Source: Streptomyces triculaminicus
Lineage (GTDB): Bacteria; Actinomycetota; Actinomycetes; Streptomycetales; Streptomycetaceae
Assembly (NCBI RefSeq): GCF_017349075.1
Contig: NZ_JAFMOF010000008.1
Location: 1-64,000, forward strand
Direction: 5' to 3'
DNA length: 64,000 nucleotides
A model generated the notes under the pieces. It saw nothing but the letters and a program-made list of their open reading frames with translations. It made no database searches and had not been told where the DNA came from. Of this stretch, positions 52,195-61,306 are shown piece after piece. Position 1 is the stretch's first letter. The number at the start of each line of letters is the position of its first letter. Both the position numbers and the translations under genes were made by a program.

Positions 52195-52780
52195 CGCGCC
52201 CGTCGACCGCGCTGCCCTCCGGGTGCTCTCCGCACCGGTCGGTTGCCCGGAACACCGTCTCCGCGGCGATGGGCGCGGCCCATACGCGGACCAGGTGTTC
52301 CTCCGCGCCCCTCTCACCGTCGCGGGAGGCGTCCCGGCCGCGGGCGTGGACCCGTACCCGGTACGGTCCCGGGCCGGCCCCGGAGAAGCGCGGGAAAATG
52401 TCCCGGGCAGTCCTGGGGGGTTCCTGATCACCGTCCTCGTCGGGCTCCCAGGGGTTGGTCTCCTCCGGTAGGGAGAACACTCCGGCCTCCAGGCCTTCCA
52501 GCGCGAGCGACACCTCGACGATCTCGCTGTACCGCTCGCGTTCGGCGGCCGAGGGCGGCAGTGGCGGAGCGTCCAGCACCTCTACGGTCAGTTTCAGAGA
52601 ACCGGACCGCATCCCGGTGCTCACCACGCCCCACACGCCGCCGTCCGTGACATGCCCGTCCGGGCCCACGGAGGCGACCAGGCCGCTGGACCCGGTGAAG
52701 GAGAAGTCGACCGGGCCCGCGTCGCCCTCCAGCAGGTATTGACCGTGGTCGATCTCGATCTGTGCTGTCACCGCCGCCAT
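52184..52780 (-). CDS. protein of unknown function
   Basis: 198 residues from the ATG at 52780 (GAGAGGA upstream). All-beta-looking: TAQIEIDHGQYLLEGDAGPV, LKLTVEVLDAPPLPPSAAER, IVEVSLALEGLEAGVFSLPE, PYRVRVHARGRDASRDGERG, EHLVRVWAAPIAAETVFRAT. Such proteins are common in Streptomyces; I cannot place it. It is probably transcribed with or just after the nuclease gene behind it. Confidence 0.7.
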   Translation of the reverse strand: MAAVTAQIEIDHGQYLLEGDAGPVDFSFTGSSGLVASVGPDGHVTDGGVWGVVSTGMRSGSLKLTVEVLDAPPLPPSAAERERYSEIVEVSLALEGLEAGVFSLPEETNPWEPDEDGDQEPPRTARDIFPRFSGAGPGPYRVRVHARGRDASRDGERGAEEHLVRVWAAPIAAETVFRATDRCGEHPEGSAVDGRVSS

Positions 52781-52845
52781 CTGCCGTCCTCTCACCTTCC
52801 TATGTCAGCTTCCTTTGCCGGCTACCTTTGGCAGCCCGCTCCTCG

Positions 52846-54044
52846 TCAGCCGGCGTCGACCCAGAACCGGTCGCCGTTGAGGATCCGGTTGTTGTCGTAG
52901 AACGTGCGGATCTGGTAGCCCTGCCGGTCGTTCTCGTTCTTCGGCACCCAGCGCCAGCCCCAGTCCGGCCACTGCGTCCGCGACGCACCCTGAAGGGTAG
53001 AGGCGAAGGGGTACTCGTCGCAGGTCTGCCCCGGAGGACGCGGACGGGAGGACGGGCACGCGGCGTCGTTGTTGTTCTTCCGGATCGCCGCGTTCGAGGT
53101 GTAGACCAGCGGGTTCGGGTTCGCACCCGTCTTACGGCCGTAGTGGTGCGGCCCGACCCGCTGGACCTTCCGGATGCCCTGGGAGATGTAGGGGAACTGC
53201 TTCATCTCCGTCATCGTGGGCCAGTACTCGGGCAGTACGCACCCGGCTCCCATGCCGCCGCGGCCCATGTTGCGTATGGAGTCGCAGCGCACGCTGGCCG
53301 AGGTCAGATCATGCTGGGCAACGCCGACCCAGCCGGGGTTGATGAAGACGGCCGTGGCGCGGTTCTGGCCCTTGCCACGTTCTCTGCCCTGCTTGTCGAT
53401 CGTGGACCGCATCTTCCACTGACCCTCGTTCGTACGCCCTTCGCCCATGCGTTGCATGGGGAAGTTCGTGAACAGCGTCGTGCACTTGTCCGCGGACGCG
53501 CAGCGGCCCACCCCGTAGACGCTGGTGCCGGCGATGCGGCCCCAACCGCCGGTCTTCTTCATCGAAACCGTCTGGTCCCAGGTCAGGGAGTCGTTCTTGG
53601 CGACGATCATGCCGACCGACAGGTAGTAGAGCTGCCCGACGAGCCGGCCGGTGCGCACGTTCCGCACGTTGATCAGGCGGGACTCGGGGTTGCAGGCCCG
53701 GCCGCGGCCGGTGAACTTCCACCCCTTGTTGGGCGCGGTCGCGCAGGGGTTGGCGGCCAGCAGTTCCTTGGCGGCGGGGGTACGGAGCTGCGCCGCTGCC
53801 TCCTTCTCCCCGGCGGGCGCGTCGCACGCCGCCAGGGCCCCGTCCTGCGCGGCCTTCGCGAGGGCCGGGAGGCGCTTGTCCAGCTCCGTACAGTCCGAGA
53901 CCGCGACGGCCGCGGACACGGTCCCGGGCTAGAAGCGCCCCCGGACCGCGGCGGGGTGTCGGCCGCGGTGGATACGGGGGCGAGGAGGGTTCCCAGGATG
54001 GCTACCGCTCCGACGACGGGTACGGTTATGCGTTTTAACTGCAT
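52846..54044 (-). pseudogene. secreted nuclease with NucA/NucB-type C-terminus, frameshifted after the signal peptide
   Basis: Signal peptide MQLKRITVPVVGAVAILGTL, LAPVSTAAD starts at the ATG at 54044 (AAGGGA upstream). Around 53930 a TAG and a frame change separate it from the mature part, which runs from SAAVAVSDCTELDKRLPALA to 52846. The C-terminal region holds CDEYPFASTLQGASRTQW and PKNENDRQGYQIRTFYDNNR, the NucA/NucB deoxyribonuclease-type domain. Joined, about 395 residues. A one- or two-base indel after the leader explains the break. Without it no export signal remains. Confidence 0.7.
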
Positions 54045-54209
54045 GGATTCCCTTCGCAGACGATGGGCATGGACATGCCACGTACTTGCCTGCCGATCCT
54101 AAGCAGTCAACCGTGATCAACTCCAACAACTCCACGGAAATTGCGAGCAGTTGGACGCACAGCGTTGCCATCGGCCGTCACCCTGCAGACAAGCACGAAG
54201 GCGCGGCCT

Positions 54210-54695
54210 TCAAGCGGACTCACCCGTGCTGCCTTGCCCCATCTCGACCTGAAGCAGGCGCGGGGAGACCGTGAATCCGCGCCTGGAGTACGCCGAGACC
54301 GCCCGGTCGCTGGAGTGCACCGTCACTCGCTCAAGACCCAGATCGCTCGCCCACGCCAAGACCGCCTCGATCAGCTCCCCACCCAAGCCGCGGTCACGCT
54401 CGTCCGGCACGACGTACACGCACTGCACGTCCCCCGACATCCGCTCGAACGAGCGCGGGTGCGGCACACGCCGCGTGATCGCCAGCCAGGCCATGCCGAT
54501 GACGACATCGCCACGGACCATCACCATGCAGCGATGCGTGGGCTCATTCTCCTGAGCCCACGCCACGAATCGGGGCACGAACTCGTCCAGTACGACGTCG
54601 GGCGTTCCGTAGGTCTCTCGCACCCAACGCCACCGCAGCTCGGCGACAGCGGCCAACTCATCGGGCCGGCCAGGGCGAACAGTCAAATCATTCAC
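54210..54695 (-). CDS. GNAT family N-acetyltransferase
   Basis: 161 residues from a GTG at 54695 with AGGA six bases upstream; the open frame continues to an ATG at 54752. Acetyl-CoA loop: CVYVVPDERDRGLGGELIEA (R-x-x-G-x-G), then LGLERVTVHSSDRAVSAYSR and RGFTVSPRLLQVEM. The length and order fit a single-domain GNAT enzyme. Substrate unknown. Confidence 0.85.
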   Translation of the reverse strand: MNDLTVRPGRPDELAAVAELRWRWVRETYGTPDVVLDEFVPRFVAWAQENEPTHRCMVMVRGDVVIGMAWLAITRRVPHPRSFERMSGDVQCVYVVPDERDRGLGGELIEAVLAWASDLGLERVTVHSSDRAVSAYSRRGFTVSPRLLQVEMGQGSTGESA

Positions 54696-54785
54696 GGCTT
54701 CATCCTGGTACAACGGAGTCGCCGGCGCGGCGGCTGCTTCAACCACTCTCACATCACCAGGACGCTGGATGCGTTACGGCAGGAT

Positions 54786-55139
54786 TTGAGTCCGTCCCGT
54801 GTCTACCGTGCAGGCCGGTTGCCTCTGACCTGGACGATCCGATCCGGCCGGCAACTGCTCGAGGACCCGGCCACTTTCGTGCTCGCTGGACGTTCGGCCA
54901 CGGGCCGAGTGGTCGCCGGAGCGGTGGCAAGCCGCAGTGATCAGGTGGTCGGAATCTCCAACCTCTTCGCGCTGGACGGCGGCCCTGACGCGGCCTGGCC
55001 GGTCGTACTGGGCGCGGTGAACCGGCTGTTCCCCACGCTGCCAGTGGTCGGCTACGAGCAGGGCGACGGCCTGGCGGCCGCCATCGGCCATGGCTTCGAG
55101 CCGGTCGGCCCGCTACGGATCTGGCTGCGCCGCCAGTAA
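54786..55139 (+). CDS. short protein, probably 5'-truncated
   Basis: The coding-like part reads RVYRAGRLPLTWTIRSGRQL, DPATFVLAGRSATGRVVAGA, VGISNLFALDGGPDAAWPVV and LPVVGYEQGDGLAAAIGHGF to a TAA at 55139. Only a TTG (54786) is available as a start near the conserved part; no ATG or GTG lies in frame for several hundred bases. It could be a remnant of a longer acetyltransferase-like gene or a gene with a rare start. I do not recognise the family. Confidence 0.5.
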   Translation: MSPSRVYRAGRLPLTWTIRSGRQLLEDPATFVLAGRSATGRVVAGAVASRSDQVVGISNLFALDGGPDAAWPVVLGAVNRLFPTLPVVGYEQGDGLAAAIGHGFEPVGPLRIWLRRQ

Positions 55140-55382
55140 CTGGACCGGCAGGACGGCAGCCCCGGGGCCGGTGCGTCAGCGCCGGAGCTGCCGGGCGACG
55201 GCGGCGAGGACCAGGCGCTGCGGCTCGTCCGACCCGGTTCCCAAGGATCCAGTGGACAGGCTTCTGAAAGGAGGGATCGCCCGTTCGGCGCAGCCTGGGG
55301 GCGTACGCGGGCGGGGCGCCGGACAATAGCGTCAGCGACGATGAGGGATCCGGGCGCTCGATGGCGCATGAGGGAGAGGCGC

Positions 55383-56135
55383 ATGGGCTGCAGCGACCAC
55401 CGCGTGCAGGCCCTGTCCTTCGGTGCCGCCGCGGCCGCCTACCAGCGCGGGCGCCCCCCGTATCCGGCCCAGGCGATCGACTGGATGGTCCCGGCGACCA
55501 CGCGCCGCGTCCTCGACCTCGGGGCCGGCACCGGTAAGCTGACCCGCCAGCTCCACGAACGCGGCCTGGACACCATCGCGGTCGAGCCCGACGAGCAGAT
55601 GCGCGCCGAACTCACCCGGAATCTGCCGGGCGTCCCTGTGCTGGCCGGCTACACCGAAGCCATTCCGCTATCCGACCACAGCGTGGACACCGTGGTCGCC
55701 GCGCAGGTCTGGCACTGGGTCGACACCGAACGCGCCTTGCCCGAAGTCGCCCGTGTTCTCACCCCGAACGGCACCTTGAGCCTGGTGTGGAACATCCACG
55801 ACGAGCGTGCGGACTGGGTGGCCGGCCTCGACCGGATCCTGCACCCGCACGGCATTCCACGGGTTCCCAGCGTCGGCGTTGGTGTCGACGCCATCCAGCG
55901 GCCTTTCGCGCCGGTCGAGCACCACACCGTCGAGTGGTGCAATCACCTCACCCGCGCCGAGCTCCTCGATCTGGTCGCCTCCGGTAGCTCCTTCATCGCC
56001 CTACCGCCTGCCGAGCGCACAGCCCTCCTCGCCGAAGTCCGCACCTTTTGCGCCACCCATCCTGCGCTGGCCGGCACGAAGAACATCACCATGCCGTACA
56101 TCACGCACTGCTACCGCACCCACCTCCTGCGATAG
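55383..56135 (+). CDS. class I SAM-dependent methyltransferase
   Basis: 250 residues from the ATG at 55383 (GAGAGG upstream). Motif I VLDLGAGTGKLTRQLHERGL, post-I IAVEPDEQMRAEL, motif II SVDTVVAAQVWHWVDTERAL and RVLTPNGTLSLVWNIHDE. The WHW..D motif after the second strand is common in the UbiE/Tam-like group that methylates small carboxylates (such as trans-aconitate). Lone gene; substrate not known. Confidence 0.85.
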   Translation: MGCSDHRVQALSFGAAAAAYQRGRPPYPAQAIDWMVPATTRRVLDLGAGTGKLTRQLHERGLDTIAVEPDEQMRAELTRNLPGVPVLAGYTEAIPLSDHSVDTVVAAQVWHWVDTERALPEVARVLTPNGTLSLVWNIHDERADWVAGLDRILHPHGIPRVPSVGVGVDAIQRPFAPVEHHTVEWCNHLTRAELLDLVASGSSFIALPPAERTALLAEVRTFCATHPALAGTKNITMPYITHCYRTHLLR

Positions 56136-56187
56136 GGAACGATCCCCCCGCGAAGCGCGGCCGGCACGGATGTCTGCCACCCCTGCC

Positions 56188-56505
56188 TCACAGCACGACG
56201 ATGAGCCCGAAGGTGGGCACGAGCGTCGCCAGCACGCTCACCGGCCAGTAGACGCGGGGGTCCAGCGCGATCCTGCGCCGCATGGAGCTGTTGAGGAGCC
56301 ACCACAGGACGAACAGCGCCAGCAACAGCACTCCGACCACCAGCCCCGGCAGCATGCCGTCGTTCTCCGTCGGCTCCGGCCGGGACCAGCCGATCGCGGC
56401 GAGCGGCCAGTTCACCGCGAAGTACCACAGGAGCCACACCGGCACGACACCAGGAACCCCCAGCAGCAGGTTCACCGCCACAGCTGTCCACGCCCGTTTT
56501 CCCAT
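56188..56505 (-). CDS. small membrane protein
   Basis: 105 residues from the ATG at 56505. Three hydrophobic segments: TAVAVNLLLGVPGVVPVWLL, GLVVGVLLLALFVLWWLLN, YWPVSVLATLVPTFGLIVVL. Basic residues after the second helix (SMRRR) suggest an inside loop. Family unknown. It is divergent from the ABC-F attenuator region. Confidence 0.7.
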   Translation of the reverse strand: MGKRAWTAVAVNLLLGVPGVVPVWLLWYFAVNWPLAAIGWSRPEPTENDGMLPGLVVGVLLLALFVLWWLLNSSMRRRIALDPRVYWPVSVLATLVPTFGLIVVL

Positions 56506-56630
56506 GCGCACATTGTTCACACTCACGCCCGGTGCACTCACACACCTGGCCCGCTCACACCAGGCCGCCGCGTCGCGAGTCGCGGAAATAGCGGATGCGC
56601 CGCTCAAGAGGCGTCGGTTACGGTAGGTGC

Positions 56631-56654
56631 ATGTCTACGCCCCGAATTTCCTAG
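56631..56654 (+). CDS. 7-codon leader peptide MSTPRIS before ABC-F
   Basis: ATG TCT ACG CCC CGA ATT TCC TAG, with GGTAGGT about 6 bases upstream. It ends four bases before the terminator stem, the classic arrangement for ribosome-stalling control: antibiotic-stalled ribosomes on the leader would disturb the hairpin and allow read-through into the ABC-F gene. Confidence 0.65.
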   Translation: MSTPRIS

Positions 56655-56657
56655 CTG

Positions 56658-56698
56658 AGGACCCGCTTCCACGCCAGAAGTGTGTCCTTTTGCTTTTT
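56658..56698 (+). terminator. attenuator terminator upstream of ABC-F
   Basis: AGGACCCGCTT (56658-56668) pairs with AAGTGTGTCCT (56678-56688): 10 of 11 pairs, one G-U included, loop of 9, followed by TTTTGCTTTTT to 56698. A U-rich intrinsic terminator is rare in this genome, and it stands 14 bases before the ABC-F start. Confidence 0.75.
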
Positions 56699-56712
56699 CG
56701 GAGCGTAACCCT

Positions 56713-58317
56713 ATGATCACCGTTCGTGGTGCCGAGCTGCGCGCGGGCGCCCGCCTGCTGCTCTCCGGCATTTACTTCACCGTCTCCCCCGGCGACCGCA
56801 TCGGCCTGGTCGGCCGCAACGGCGCCGGCAAGACGACCCTCATGACGACCCTGGCGGGCCGGACCGTGCCCGCCGCCGGGTCCATCACCCGCACCGGCCC
56901 GGTCGGCTTCCTCGCCCAGGACTCCCGCGCGTCCGACCCGGACGTCACGGTCACCGACCGGATCCTGTCGGCCCGGGACCTCGACCGGGCGCTGCAGCGG
57001 CTGCGTTCCGCCGAGGCCGCCATGGCCGACGCGCCGGGTCCCGCCGCGCTGGAGCGGGCGATGAACGTCTACGCCCGTGCGGAGGCCGCCTTCCAGGCCG
57101 GCGGCGGGTACGCGGCCGAGGCCGAGGCCGCGCGTATCGCCGCCGGCCTCGGTCTGCCCGACCGGGTCCTGCACCAGCCGGTCGGCACCCTGTCCGGGGG
57201 CCAGCGGCGCCGCGTCGAGCTGGCCCGCATCCTCTTCGCGGGCCACAACGGCACGCTGCTGCTGGACGAGCCGACCAACCACCTCGACGCCGACTCCGTC
57301 GCCTGGCTGCGCGCCTTCCTCCAGGGGCACCGGGGCGGCCTGGTGGTGATCAGCCATGACACCGGCCTGCTCGCCGACGTCGCCAACCGGATCTTCCACC
57401 TGGACGCCACCCGCGCCACGATCGACGTCCACAACACCGGCTGGACCGCGTACCTGGCCCAGCGGGAGGCGGACGAGCGGCGCCGCGCCCGGGAACGGGC
57501 GAACACCGAGCGCAAGGCCGCCGCCCTGCACACCCAGGCGGACAAGATGAAGGCGCGGTCCGCGACCGCCGTCATGGCCAGGAGCATGGCGCGGCGTGCC
57601 GACCGGATGCTGACGGAACTCGAGCCGGCCCGGCGGACGGAGAAGATCGCGAAGATACGGCTGCCCGAGCCCGCCCCCTGCGGCCGGACGCCGCTCGGCG
57701 CGATCAGCCTCACCAAGTCCTACGGCGACCACCGGGTCCTGGGCGGTGTGGACCTGGCCGTGGACCGGGGCAGCCGCCTGGTCGTCCTCGGCCTCAACGG
57801 TGCCGGCAAGACCACCCTGTTGCGCGTTCTCGCCGGTGCGGAGCGGCCGGACGCCGGCCGGGTGACGCACGGACACGGGCTGCGCCTGGGCTACTTCGCC
57901 CAGGAGCACGACACCCTCGCCCTCGACCGTACGGTCCGGGAGAACCTGGCCGACGCCGCCCCGCACCTGAGTGACGGTGACGTGCGCAGGGTGCTGGGCG
58001 CGTTCCTGTTCTCCGGGGACGACGCCGAGAAGCGGGCCGGGGTGCTGTCCGGCGGGGAGAAGACCCGCCTGGCCCTGGCCGGCCTCGTCCACTCCGGCGC
58101 CAACGTGCTGCTGCTGGACGAGCCGACCAACAACCTCGACCCCGCCTCCCGTACCGAAGTCCTGGCCGCCGTCGACTCCTACCCGGGGGCGATCGTCATG
58201 GTCACCCACGACGAAGGCGCCATCGATGCCCTGCGCCCCGACCGCGTCCTGATCCTGCCGGACGCGGACGAGGACCTGTGGAACGAGGACTACCGGGACC
58301 TGGTCTCCCTCGCCTGA
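56713..58317 (+). CDS. ABC-F ribosome-associated ATPase (antibiotic resistance type)
   Basis: 534 residues from the ATG at 56713. Two ATPase domains without membrane segments: Walker A GRNGAGKTT and GLNGAGKTT, signatures LSGGQRRRVELARIL and LSGGEKTRLALAGLV, Walker B LLLDEPTNHLD and LLLDEPTNNLD. The linker (about 240-320) is charged, with RREADERRRARERANTE-type helices. ABC-F proteins of this kind displace antibiotics from the ribosome or relieve stalling. The leader peptide plus terminator upstream implies induction by ribosome-targeting drugs. Confidence 0.9.
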   Translation: MITVRGAELRAGARLLLSGIYFTVSPGDRIGLVGRNGAGKTTLMTTLAGRTVPAAGSITRTGPVGFLAQDSRASDPDVTVTDRILSARDLDRALQRLRSAEAAMADAPGPAALERAMNVYARAEAAFQAGGGYAAEAEAARIAAGLGLPDRVLHQPVGTLSGGQRRRVELARILFAGHNGTLLLDEPTNHLDADSVAWLRAFLQGHRGGLVVISHDTGLLADVANRIFHLDATRATIDVHNTGWTAYLAQREADERRRARERANTERKAAALHTQADKMKARSATAVMARSMARRADRMLTELEPARRTEKIAKIRLPEPAPCGRTPLGAISLTKSYGDHRVLGGVDLAVDRGSRLVVLGLNGAGKTTLLRVLAGAERPDAGRVTHGHGLRLGYFAQEHDTLALDRTVRENLADAAPHLSDGDVRRVLGAFLFSGDDAEKRAGVLSGGEKTRLALAGLVHSGANVLLLDEPTNNLDPASRTEVLAAVDSYPGAIVMVTHDEGAIDALRPDRVLILPDADEDLWNEDYRDLVSLA

Positions 58318-58686
58318 TCACCCCGCCCAGCCCTTGCGGCCGACTCCCCACCAGCCGGACCCTTCACGAGGTGCGGCGCGGACTCCGTAGCGCCTGGGAG
58401 AGGCCGTGAGGGCGAGGGCGACCGCCGCGCCGGTGCCGGCAGGGGGCGGACCAGGGCCGTGTCCGGCCCACCCCCTGTCGGCCGCGGGTCGGACTCGCGG
58501 ACTCGCCCTCAGGGCCTTCGTTGCTCCGGTCGCCGCTGTACGGAGCACGGGATCACACGAAGGCCGTACTCATGTCCGGCAGCTCCTCCCACGGGTAATC
58601 CTCACCTCGGGAAGGGAGTCGGGCGGCGGGACCGGGGGAAGCCTGCTCGCGATCGGCTGGGATCGTCGTCGAAGGAGTATCGCCAC
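58318..58686. other. intergenic spacer
   Basis: 369 bases between ABC-F and the sulfotransferase, GC-rich, no gene and no strong hairpin. AAGGAG at about 58671 serves the next gene. I see nothing else in it. Confidence 0.4.
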
Positions 58687-59718
58687 ATGCGCACCCTGAC
58701 GTTCGTCGTCGGTACAGGCCGCAGCGGGTCGACCGCACTGTCCCATATCGTCAACGCGCATCCGGATGTGCTCAGCCTCAACGAGCTGCTGTCGTCGGTG
58801 CAGAGCCGTGGCTTCCCGCAAGGCATCCTCGGCGGTGGGGAGTTCTGGCGGCTCCTCGCCGATCCCAATCAGCTGTTCGAGCGCATGATCCGCAGCGGGG
58901 TGCCGATGCCGGAGTTCGTCTACACGCGGCGTCCCGGACGGTTCGCGACCGAGACCACCGGCATCCCCGCGCTGTCCCTGATGGTGCTTCCGCACCTCAC
59001 CGACGACCCGGACGGACTGTTCGACGAGCTCGAGAAGCAGGTATGCCGCTGGCCGGACCGTACCGCCGCAGGCCACTACGAAGCCCTGTTCGACCTGCTG
59101 TGCACGCGGTCCGGGCGCACAGCGGTCGTCGAACGGTCCGGCTACTCCCTGGAGCGGGTGCCGCTCCTGCGCGGAACCTTCCCGCAGGCGCGCTTCGTGC
59201 ACCTGTTCAGGGGCGGACCCGACTGCGCCGTGTCCATGAGCCGGCACACGGGCTTCCGACTGATCTTCCTGCTGAGGGAAATCCTTGCGCGGACCGGTGC
59301 GCAACGCGTCGAAGACCTGACCGAGGACCAGATCCGATCCCTGCCGCCCGAGCTGTCGGAGCTGCTGGCCGAGCGTTTCGACTCCGCGCTCGTGCTGGAC
59401 AGTGACCTGCCGCTGACCGGGTTCGGGGCGCTGTGGTCGGAACTCATCACCCGAGGCGTGGACCATCTCAGCGAGGTACCCGCGCCCATGCGGACCACGC
59501 TCGCCTATGAAGACCTGCTCGACGAACCCCGCAAGGAGCTGACGCGACTGGCCGACTTCATCGGCGTCGAGCCGCTCCCGCAATGGCTCGACGCCGGCAG
59601 CGCGCGTCTCGACGCCGGCCGACGCGGCGCCTCCCGGCGGCTGCCGACGGATGAATTCACCGCGCTGCGAGAGTGTTGCGCTCCCGGCGCACGCGCCCTG
59701 GAGGACGGCCGGATGTAG
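58687..59718 (+). CDS. sulfotransferase family protein
   Basis: 343 residues from the ATG at 58687. The 5'-phosphosulfate loop is TFVVGTGRSGSTALSHIVNA (P-loop GTGRSGST at 9-16), and the 3'-phosphate region reads ARFVHLFRGGPDCAVSMSRH. LAYEDLLDEPRKELTRLADF and IGVEPLPQWL near the C-terminus match the family. These transfer sulfate from PAPS to hydroxyls of small molecules or carbohydrates. Lone gene; acceptor unknown. Confidence 0.85.
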   Translation: MRTLTFVVGTGRSGSTALSHIVNAHPDVLSLNELLSSVQSRGFPQGILGGGEFWRLLADPNQLFERMIRSGVPMPEFVYTRRPGRFATETTGIPALSLMVLPHLTDDPDGLFDELEKQVCRWPDRTAAGHYEALFDLLCTRSGRTAVVERSGYSLERVPLLRGTFPQARFVHLFRGGPDCAVSMSRHTGFRLIFLLREILARTGAQRVEDLTEDQIRSLPPELSELLAERFDSALVLDSDLPLTGFGALWSELITRGVDHLSEVPAPMRTTLAYEDLLDEPRKELTRLADFIGVEPLPQWLDAGSARLDAGRRGASRRLPTDEFTALRECCAPGARALEDGRM

Positions 59719-59962
59719 GAACCCGCCCCGGGGCGGAGGCGTGCGGGTGCGCTCCGGACCACCGCCGGGGCAGCCGACGCGGGTCATGAACGTGTGTCGT
59801 GGGCCATCTGTGGTAATTGAGTTCATCTTCTTTCGCGCCTGCCGTCGAACCATCCGCATCGGGGTGAACAATCACGTCGCCGTGGCCGTTGGACGCCCGA
59901 GCGGCGTACCGATGGACGCGTGAGCACATCTCAGCTCGCAGCGACGCATGGAGAAGAATCCG

Positions 59963-60727
59963 ATGGACGCAGCAGGACACCCGCGCCGTAGAGCGCTGCT
60001 CACCGGTGGCTTCGCGGTCGCCGCGGCCGCGCTCGCCGGGTGCGCGAAAAGCACGCCGAAGGCCGGGACGCCCGCCGACCTGAAGGTGAAGGCGAAGGCG
60101 ACGACCGCGCCACCGGACGAGCGTCCGACCACGGCCAAGGCGGCACTCGCGAGGCTGATGGAGGGCAACAAGCGCTGGGTGGACGGAAACCTCCACCACC
60201 CCGATCGCGATCCCGACCGGCGTCAGCTGGTGGCCCAGACACAGGAACCCTACGGGGTGGTCCTCTCGTGCATCGATTCCCGCGTACCGCCCGAGCTTCT
60301 CTTCGACACCGGTCTCGGTGACCTGTACGTGCTGCGCACCGGCGCTCAGGCGGTCGGCCCGGTGGTCACGGGTTCCGTCGAGTACGGCCCCATGACGAGC
60401 GGCACCCCGCTGATCGTCGTCCTCGGGCACCAGCGCTGCGGCGCCGTGGAGGCGTCGTACAAGGCCATGCGAGACGGCGCGACGCTCCCCGGCAACCTGC
60501 AGGCGATCGCCGACGCCCTGCGTCCGGCGTACGACCAGGCCGTCAGGCTGGACGGTAGCGACCCGGTCGACACGATGACGCGCGCCCAGATCAGACTGAC
60601 CGCGAACGACCTGCGCTCCAACAAGGACCTGGGCCCGCTCGTGAAGAAGGGCTCCCTCGCAGTGGTCGGCGCCTACTACTCCCTCGACACCGGGCGGGTG
60701 GAGATCCTGGGCGGCGCTCCCTCCTGA
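59963..60727 (+). CDS. exported lipoprotein beta-carbonic anhydrase
   Basis: 254 residues from the ATG at 59963 (GGAGAAG six bases upstream; the ATG at 59948 overlaps that site). N-terminus HPRRRALLTGGFAVAAAALA with a lipobox ending in C27 and a twin-arginine motif, so it is exported folded and anchored on the outer face of the membrane. The enzyme part has all zinc ligands: C103 in LSCIDSR with the D105/R107 dyad, H156 and C159 in GHQRCGAV. The reaction is reversible CO2 hydration. Beta-class enzymes with Tat lipoprotein signals are unusual outside actinobacteria. Confidence 0.9.
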   Translation: MDAAGHPRRRALLTGGFAVAAAALAGCAKSTPKAGTPADLKVKAKATTAPPDERPTTAKAALARLMEGNKRWVDGNLHHPDRDPDRRQLVAQTQEPYGVVLSCIDSRVPPELLFDTGLGDLYVLRTGAQAVGPVVTGSVEYGPMTSGTPLIVVLGHQRCGAVEASYKAMRDGATLPGNLQAIADALRPAYDQAVRLDGSDPVDTMTRAQIRLTANDLRSNKDLGPLVKKGSLAVVGAYYSLDTGRVEILGGAPS

Positions 60728-60857
60728 TCCTCCCCCGTGGGCGTACGACGGGGCGGCTGCCGCGGTGGCCGCAGTAGCCGCCGCGCTTCGCCGCCCGCGT
60801 ACGAACGCCCATCAGGGAATGCTTGACCACCGATGGATCATGCCGTCCCGGAGGACA

Positions 60858-61034
60858 TCAGGGGGGAGACTCCTTACGATGACCCCAGCCCAGAACATCG
60901 GTCTCGGCAGCAGGCTTGTAAGGGCGTTCCTCCGTCGCGTCCCGCCGTTCCTGCTCTGCTGCGTCCGGTGCCTTCTGCTGCCGCTTCCGCTTCTTCGCAG
61001 CGGCGCGGGCCTCGTCCCGTCCCTTCTTGTGCAT
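60858..61034 (-). CDS. small highly charged protein
   Basis: 58 residues from the ATG at 61034 (an ATG three codons upstream is also open): MHKKGRDEARAAAKKRKRQQ, then KAPDAAEQERRDATEERPYK and a tail GWGHRKESPP. Lys/Arg/Glu/Gln-rich, unlike the Pro/Arg/Gly-rich shadows of this genome, with good third-position GC. It may be a nucleic-acid-binding or disordered peptide. The surrounding 60728-61306 shows no other gene. Confidence 0.4.
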   Translation of the reverse strand: MHKKGRDEARAAAKKRKRQQKAPDAAEQERRDATEERPYKPAAETDVLGWGHRKESPP

Positions 61035-61306
61035 CCCGACCATGACTAAGATCCAATCTCTTGCACCGCGGGATCTCTTCTCAGGTTCACACGGATGGAC
61101 GAGGCGCGCATCATGCCGCGCAGCTGCGCGCCCAGGCGCAGTGCGTACCCGTACTCATGAACGCCTTCACTCTGCGCATCGCCTACGACACCCACCGCAC
61201 CGAGCCGGCGAGCGACGGTGGGAACGGCATGCGCCGGGGTGGGCCGCCTCAGCGCCGTCGCAGCTTGAGCAACCTGCGGCCAGGCGTCAGGGAGCCGATC
61301 CGGCGA

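Noticed and set aside
59723..59736. CCGCCCCGGGGCGG as terminator of the sulfotransferase
   Set aside because: A palindrome with no loop; too short to separate from background in 70+ percent GC DNA.
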